Below are positions 59,600 through 64,000 of a DNA stretch of 64,000 nt, piece after piece (positions within the stretch are counted from its first letter, which is position 1; each line of letters starts with the position of its first letter). Source of the stretch: Bog-473 sp963821755 (GTDB lineage: Bacteria > Actinomycetota > Acidimicrobiia > Acidimicrobiales > RAAP-2). The notes under the pieces are model-generated. The model searched no databases. It worked only from the letters and a program-made list of their open reading frames with translations, and was not told where the DNA came from. Made by a program: the position numbers and the translations under genes. The stretch covers positions 186,001 through 250,000 of the forward strand of contig CAWGEX010000003.1 in the NCBI GenBank assembly GCA_963821755.1, given 5' to 3'.

Positions 59600-60989
59600 A
59601 GAGGCCGCGTCGGCCGTGGGAGTGCTGGACCTGCAGATCCCGCGGCGGATCCACATCGTGGGGATCGGCGGCGCCGGCATGAGCGCCATTGCCGTCGTGC
59701 TGCGGGCCATGGGCCACACCGTGTCAGGGTCTGACCTGAAGGACTCGCCGGTGGCCGCCCGACTGCGCTCCCTGGGGATTGCCGTGGCGGTCGGGCATGC
59801 GGCCGGGAACGTCGGTCAGATCGACGCGCTGACCTACTCACCGGCGGTGGCCCTGACCAACCCCGAGATCGTCCGGGCCACCGAGTTGGGGGCGTTGGTG
59901 ATCCCCCGTTCGGGCGCGCTGGCCGCCATCTGTTCCACCCGGAGATGCCTGGCGGTCGCCGGCACCCACGGCAAGACCACGACGGCGTCCATGCTTTCCC
60001 TGATACTGATCGAGGCGGGGATGCGTCCATCCTTTGTGATCGGGGCCGACGTCAACGAGATCGGGACCAATGCCGTGTGGGACACCGGCGCCTGGCTGGT
60101 GGTCGAGGCCGACGAGAGCTACGGCACGTTTCAGGCCCTCCGCCCGGACTTGGCCGTGTTGACCAGTGTCGAGGCCGACCACTTGGATCACTACGGCACG
60201 TTCGAGGAGCTGCGCGCGGCCTTCGGCGACTTCGTCGGGGCGGCCGGGAGTGGCGCGGTGGTGTCGGCCGACGATGTCGAAGCCGCCAGCATCGGCCGGG
60301 CCCACGGAGCGCAAAGCGTCGGGACCACTGCCGGCGCCACCTTCACCATGACCGACGTGGTCGAGCGCCGGAGCTCGGTGGCCTTCAGGTTGCACGGACC
60401 CGACGGTGTGCTCGGCCCCCTGACCATCGGGGTACCCGGCCTGCACAACGCCCGCAATGCGGCGTTGGCGGTGGTGGCCGCCCTGACGGCGGGGGCTCCC
60501 TTCGAGGCGGCCGCGGCGGCGCTGGCCCGCTTCGCCGGCGTGACCCGACGCTTCGAGTTCCGCGGGGACGTCAACGGGGTCACCTTTGTCGACGACTACG
60601 CCCATCTCCCCACCGAGGTCCGGGCGGCGTTGGCCACGGCCCGGGCCGGTGCGTGGTCCCGAGTGGTCGCCGTGTTCCAACCGCACCGCTACTCCCGCAC
60701 GGCGGCCTTGGCCGAACAATTCGGCTCGGCCTTCCTCGAGGCCGACACGCTGGTCGTCACCGATGTCTACAGCGCCGGCGAGCCCGCGGTCCCGGGCGTC
60801 TCGGGGCAATCGATCGTGGACGCCGTGCGGGCACAGGACGAGCGCCTGCCGGTGGTGTACGCGCCGGGGTGGGAGGAGCTGCGCCGGACCGTTGGTTCCC
60901 TCTTGCGACCGGGGGACCTGTGCTTGACGCTCGGCGCCGGCGATCTCACCAGGTTGCCGGACGAGTTGCTGGAATCGCCCACCTGGTGA
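59589..60989 (+). CDS. murC: UDP-N-acetylmuramate:L-alanine ligase MurC
   Basis: A 466-residue Mur ligase. RIHIVGIGGAGMSAIAVVLR is the MurC N-terminal loop, LAVAGTHGKTTTASMLSLIL the ATP loop, VVEADESYGTFQALRPDLAV and VEADHLDHYG the central domain, and DDYAHLPTEVRAALATAR with FQPHRYSRTAAL the C-terminal domain. ATG 59589 gives the normal start. Its stop overlaps the murB GTG. Confidence 0.95.
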   Translation: MPAEEAASAVGVLDLQIPRRIHIVGIGGAGMSAIAVVLRAMGHTVSGSDLKDSPVAARLRSLGIAVAVGHAAGNVGQIDALTYSPAVALTNPEIVRATELGALVIPRSGALAAICSTRRCLAVAGTHGKTTTASMLSLILIEAGMRPSFVIGADVNEIGTNAVWDTGAWLVVEADESYGTFQALRPDLAVLTSVEADHLDHYGTFEELRAAFGDFVGAAGSGAVVSADDVEAASIGRAHGAQSVGTTAGATFTMTDVVERRSSVAFRLHGPDGVLGPLTIGVPGLHNARNAALAVVAALTAGAPFEAAAAALARFAGVTRRFEFRGDVNGVTFVDDYAHLPTEVRAALATARAGAWSRVVAVFQPHRYSRTAALAEQFGSAFLEADTLVVTDVYSAGEPAVPGVSGQSIVDAVRAQDERLPVVYAPGWEELRRTVGSLLRPGDLCLTLGAGDLTRLPDELLESPTW

Positions 60990-61967
60990 CGTCGTCGACG
61001 CGCTATGACGTGCTGGCTGCCGCCCTGGGCTCACGGGCGACGCGGGATCACCCGCTGGGCCCCCTGACGACGTACGGCGTCGGCGGACCGGCCGCACTCT
61101 TCGTCGAAGTGCAGGATGCCGAGGATCTGGGCGTTGTCCGGCCCGCCCTACGAGGGAGCGGGCTGCCGGTGGTCGTGGTCGGTCGCGGCTCGAATCTTCT
61201 GGTCTCGGATGCCGGATTTGACGGCGTGGCCGTACGGTTGGGGAGCGGGTTCAACTCCATTGGCCTGCCCCAGTCCCGCCAACCCGGGGCCGAACCGTTG
61301 GTGGTCCGGGCCGGCGGGGCGGTGCCCCTCCCGGTGCTGGCCCGTCGGGTGGCCGATGGCGGGTGGTCGGGCCTGGCCTGGGCGGTGGGTGTGCCGGGAT
61401 CGGTGGGCGGCGCCGTGCGCATGAACGCCGGTGGACACGGGTCGGACATGGCGGCCTGCCTGTATCGCTACACCTGGGTCGACCTGCTGAGTGAGGCCGA
61501 GGGTACCGGTGACCTCGAGCGCCTGCGCTACGGCTACCGCTCGTCGTCGGTCGGACCTTCGGAGCTGGTGCTCGACGCGCGAGTTGCTGGTCACGCCCGG
61601 AAGCGCGGAGCACGAACGGGCCGAGGTGCGTTCCATTGTGCAGTGGCGCCGGTCGCATCAGCCCGGGGGGGCCAACGCCGGCTCGGTCTTCACCAACCCA
61701 CCCGGGGACTCGGCCGGCCGGGTCATCGAGGCGGCCGGGTTGAAGGGGTGCCGAATCGGGTCGGCCCACGTGTCCGAGAAGCACGCCAATTTCATTCAGT
61801 CAGACAAAGGGGGTCGGGCCGGTGACGTGTGGGCCCTGATCGCCCATGTCCGCGAGGTCGTGCTCGAGCGTCGTGGCGTGGCCCTCTCGACCGAGGTCCG
61901 CCTGTTGGGGTTCCCCGACGGCGAGAATGGTGCCATGGTGCTCGGCGAGGGGAACGACGACGCATGA
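60986..61967 (+). CDS. murB: UDP-N-acetylenolpyruvoylglucosamine reductase MurB (frameshift near 61583)
   Basis: A FAD enzyme that reduces the enolpyruvyl group of UDP-GlcNAc-EP. PLTTYGVGGPAALFVEVQDA, VVVGRGSNLLVSDAGF and AVGVPGSVGGAVRMNAGGHG are clear, then YGYRSSSVGPSELVLDAR. Near 61583 the frame changes by one base, and the rest reads WRRSHQPGGANAGSVFTNPP, AAGLKGCRIGSAHVSEKHAN (with the catalytic region) and FIQSDKGGRAGDVWALIAHV to the stop at 61967. murB is essential, so a sequencing indel is more likely than a dead gene. GTG 60986 overlaps murC; the end overlaps ftsQ. Confidence 0.93.
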
Positions 61968-62773
61968 GCCCGGCCACCACGAAGGCGCGTCCACCGAAGA
62001 GCGCGCCGGGCCAGCGCGCCGCCATCGATCCGCGCATCTCGGCCCGACGCAAGGCGGTATCGCGCCAACGCGGCCGGCGTCGCCTGGGCTGGCTCGTCGC
62101 GCTGGGGGTCGTCACGGTGCTGGTGGTCGGCGGCTGGTTTCTCCTGCATACGCCGTGGTTCTCGGCCGGCACGGTCACCGTGGTCGGTGCGACCCACGAG
62201 ACACCGACCCAGGTCATCGCCGCTGGAGGCCTGGCCACCCACCCCGCACTGATCGATGTCCACGCCGGCACGGTCGCTCAAGGGATCGAGCGGCTGCCGT
62301 GGGTGCGTCGCGCGGCGGTCACGGTGGCCTGGCCGGACAAGGTCCACATCGTGGTGACCGAACAGGTCCCGGTGGCCCAGATGAAGACGGCCGCCGGCCA
62401 ATGGGCCCTGCTCACGGCGGGCGGACGGGTCCTGGCCGTCGACGGGGCGGAGGCGCCCGGGCTGCTGACCCTGACCGGACCGCGAGCGCCGGGCCTGGCC
62501 GGGAGCATGCTCGGATCGGCCGACCAGGTCGGCCTGGAGGTTGCGGCCACCTTGCCCGTCTCGTTTAAGGCGCAGGTCACGTCGGTCGGGGTCCAGCCCG
62601 GAGGATGGGTCCAGCTCGCCTTGACGACGCCCGTGGTGGTCAACGTCGGCACGGCCAGTCAGTTACCGTCTAAGTATGAAGACGTCACCTCGATCCTGGC
62701 CGGGGCCAGCCTGCACGCCGGCGACGTCATCGATGTCAGCGTCCCCGACGCGCCGACGGTCACCGGGCCGTGA
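61964..62773 (+). CDS. ftsQ: Divisome protein FtsQ
   Basis: A 269-residue membrane protein. A basic cytoplasmic tail (ISARRKAVSRQRGRRRLGWL) leads to one membrane segment (LVALGVVTVLVVGGWFLLHT), the POTRA domain (FSAGTVTVVGATHETPTQVI, IERLPWVRRAAVTVAWPDKV) and the FtsQ/DivIB beta domain. It scaffolds FtsL and FtsI at the septum. ATG 61964 overlaps the murB stop (ATGA). ftsA is absent next to it, as in other Actinobacteria. Confidence 0.92.
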   Translation: MSPATTKARPPKSAPGQRAAIDPRISARRKAVSRQRGRRRLGWLVALGVVTVLVVGGWFLLHTPWFSAGTVTVVGATHETPTQVIAAGGLATHPALIDVHAGTVAQGIERLPWVRRAAVTVAWPDKVHIVVTEQVPVAQMKTAAGQWALLTAGGRVLAVDGAEAPGLLTLTGPRAPGLAGSMLGSADQVGLEVAATLPVSFKAQVTSVGVQPGGWVQLALTTPVVVNVGTASQLPSKYEDVTSILAGASLHAGDVIDVSVPDAPTVTGP

Positions 62774-62783
62774 CCGAGGATGC

Positions 62784-62812
62784 TTGACCTACACCAACAC
62801 CCCCCGTATGGT
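62784..62812 (+). promoter_or_regulatory. Sigma70-type promoter of ftsZ
   Basis: TTGACC (62784-62789), a 17-bp spacer and TATGGT (62807-62812), in the 182-bp ftsQ-ftsZ gap. The long leader (about 140 bp) before ftsZ could carry further control. A separate ftsZ promoter here is common in Actinobacteria. Confidence 0.65.
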
Positions 62813-62955
62813 GGAACTACGTTCCCGCACTGTCAACGTCAACCTTTCCATCAGCTTAAGAGATTGGGAATCCACGACGGGAGTCACAAAGTGGCCCGAG
62901 GCGGAGAGATCCAGAGAGCGATCGGTCGGCGATCGACCCGAACACGAGGGAGTCC

Positions 62956-64000
62956 ATGACCACCGTTCAGCCCCAAGGTAACTACCTGGCCGTCATCAAG
63001 GTGGTTGGGGTCGGTGGCGGTGGCGTCAACGCCGTCAATCGCATGATCGACTCGGGGCTCCGCAACGTGGAGTTCATCGCCGCCAACACCGACGCCCAGG
63101 CACTGCTCATGAGCGACGCCGACCTGAAGCTGGACCTCGGTCGGCAGTTGACTCGTGGTCTCGGTGCGGGGAGCGATCCTGAGGTAGGTCGTCAGGCGGC
63201 GGAAGAGCATCGGGCCGACATCGAGGAGGCGCTGCAGGGCGCCGACATGGTGTTCATCACGGCGGGCAAGGGCGGCGGCACCGGCACCGGGGCCGCACCG
63301 GTGGTGGCCGAAATCGCCAAGAGCGTGGGGGCACTGACCATCGGCGTGGTGACACGACCCTTCACGTTCGAGGGTCGCCGTCGGGCCGTGCAGGCCGATA
63401 CGGGCATCCAGATCCTCAAGGAGAAGGTCGATACCCTCATCGTCATCCCGAATGACCGTCTCCTCACGGTCTCGAATGACAAGACCAGCATGGTGAACGC
63501 CTTCAAGATGGCCGACGAGGTCCTCCTGCAGGGCGTGCGCGGCATCACCGACCTCATCACGGTTCCCGGACTGATCAACACCGACTTCGCCGACGTCAAG
63601 ATGGTCATGACCAATGCCGGCACGGCGATCATGGGGATCGGCAGCTCCATCGGTGAGGGTCGGGCCGCCAACGCCGCCCGGGCGGCCATCACCAGCCCAC
63701 TGTTGGAGGCGTCCATTGAAGGGGCCCGCGGGATCCTCCTCAACATTGCCGGCGGATCGGATCTCGGACTGTTCGAGGTGAACGAGGCGGCCGAGATCAT
63801 TCACGGGGTGGCCCACGCCGACGCCAACATCATTTTCGGAGCGGTGATCGACGACAACATGGGGGACGAGGTTCGGGTCACCGTCATCGCCGCCGGATTC
63901 GAGCGTTGGGAGGACGGCACCCGGCCGGCCACCGCCGATCGCGTGTCGTCGATCTTCAGCGGCACCGGCGAGAGCGAAGCCGTCGGCGAGACGGTTGACA
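62956..64000 (+). CDS. ftsZ: Cell division protein FtsZ (runs off window)
   Basis: The first 348 codons of the tubulin-like GTPase that forms the division ring. KVVGVGGGGVNAVNRMIDSG binds nucleotide, FITAGKGGGTGTGAAPVVAE is the tubulin signature GGGTGTG, and VPGLINTDFADVKMVMTNAG the T7 loop region. IGEGRAANAARAAITSPLLE and AGFERW follow. ATG 62956 has GAGGGAG at 5 bp. The C-terminal linker and tail peptide lie beyond base 64000. Confidence 0.97.
   Translation, partial: MTTVQPQGNYLAVIKVVGVGGGGVNAVNRMIDSGLRNVEFIAANTDAQALLMSDADLKLDLGRQLTRGLGAGSDPEVGRQAAEEHRADIEEALQGADMVFITAGKGGGTGTGAAPVVAEIAKSVGALTIGVVTRPFTFEGRRRAVQADTGIQILKEKVDTLIVIPNDRLLTVSNDKTSMVNAFKMADEVLLQGVRGITDLITVPGLINTDFADVKMVMTNAGTAIMGIGSSIGEGRAANAARAAITSPLLEASIEGARGILLNIAGGSDLGLFEVNEAAEIIHGVAHADANIIFGAVIDDNMGDEVRVTVIAAGFERWEDGTRPATADRVSSIFSGTGESEAVGETVD

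Noticed and set aside
5787..61967. Calling the frameshifted genes pseudogenes
   Set aside because: Conserved sequence continues on both sides, an essential gene is affected, and one break lies in a homopolymer, all of which fit sequencing indels better.
61964..62956. Looking for ftsA between ftsQ and ftsZ
   Set aside because: The gap is 182 bp and has only a promoter-like sequence; ftsA is normally absent in Actinobacteria.

Overview
The window is GC-rich, densely coded actinobacterial chromosome. The main evidence is the division and cell-wall (dcw) cluster at the right end, which has mraZ at its head and no ftsA. Further evidence comes from an MptB-type mannosyltransferase, ergothioneine genes, F420/FMN-type enzymes, a DUF3040 protein and many GTG starts. 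The gene mix (sqdB, acyl-CoA dehydrogenase, P450, several SDRs, murB inside the dcw cluster) suggests an uncultured Acidimicrobiia-like lineage, but that rank is inference. No rRNA, tRNA, CRISPR array, transposase or prophage gene was recognised.

Layout. 1-16.6 kb is a catabolic and redox region: acyl-CoA dehydrogenase, M20 peptidase, ArsC-like reductase, nitroreductase, nitronate monooxygenase, aminoglycoside-type phosphotransferase, methyltransferase, a lipocalin-like unknown, P450, sulfatase, two SDRs, EthD, SnoaL and PPOX proteins, and a thioredoxin-like protein. 16.6-28.3 kb is an envelope and glycan region: MptB-like GT-C enzyme, UDP-sulfoquinovose synthase (sqdB), a YfhO-like membrane protein, PAP2/Aur1-like enzyme and a GT39-like transferase, with egtB-egtD inserted. 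28.3-39.1 kb holds transport and regulation: an ABC exporter with its PadR regulator, msrA, a second nitronate monooxygenase, nhaA, and marR with an MFS exporter that carries an extra winged-helix domain. 39-46.5 kb holds sugar and lipid genes (GDPD, BadF-type kinase, GH4 glycosidase, CapA-like protein, phosphatase, acyl-CoA ligase). 46.5-50.2 kb holds small conserved genes, a ROK kinase, an HNH nuclease and a lipoate ligase. 50.3-64 kb is mraZ-rsmH-ftsL-ftsI-murE-mraY-ftsW-murG-murC-murB-ftsQ-ftsZ, running off the right edge, with murF and murD absent from their usual places.

Regulation visible in the sequence. There is a sigma70-type promoter overlapped by three 10-bp MraZ boxes ahead of mraZ, a second promoter in the ftsQ-ftsZ gap, a promoter and inverted-repeat operator before marR, and a palindrome before padR. 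Several genes have a -10-like hexamer 6-8 bp before the start codon, as in leaderless transcripts. Short tandem repeats of a gcAYGAGGA-type unit recur at gene junctions.

Caution. At least eleven genes, including essential murB, are open only if one or more single-base frameshifts are allowed; at least one of these lies in a C/G homopolymer. This looks more like uncorrected sequencing indels than true pseudogenes, so those genes are annotated as intact with the break noted.
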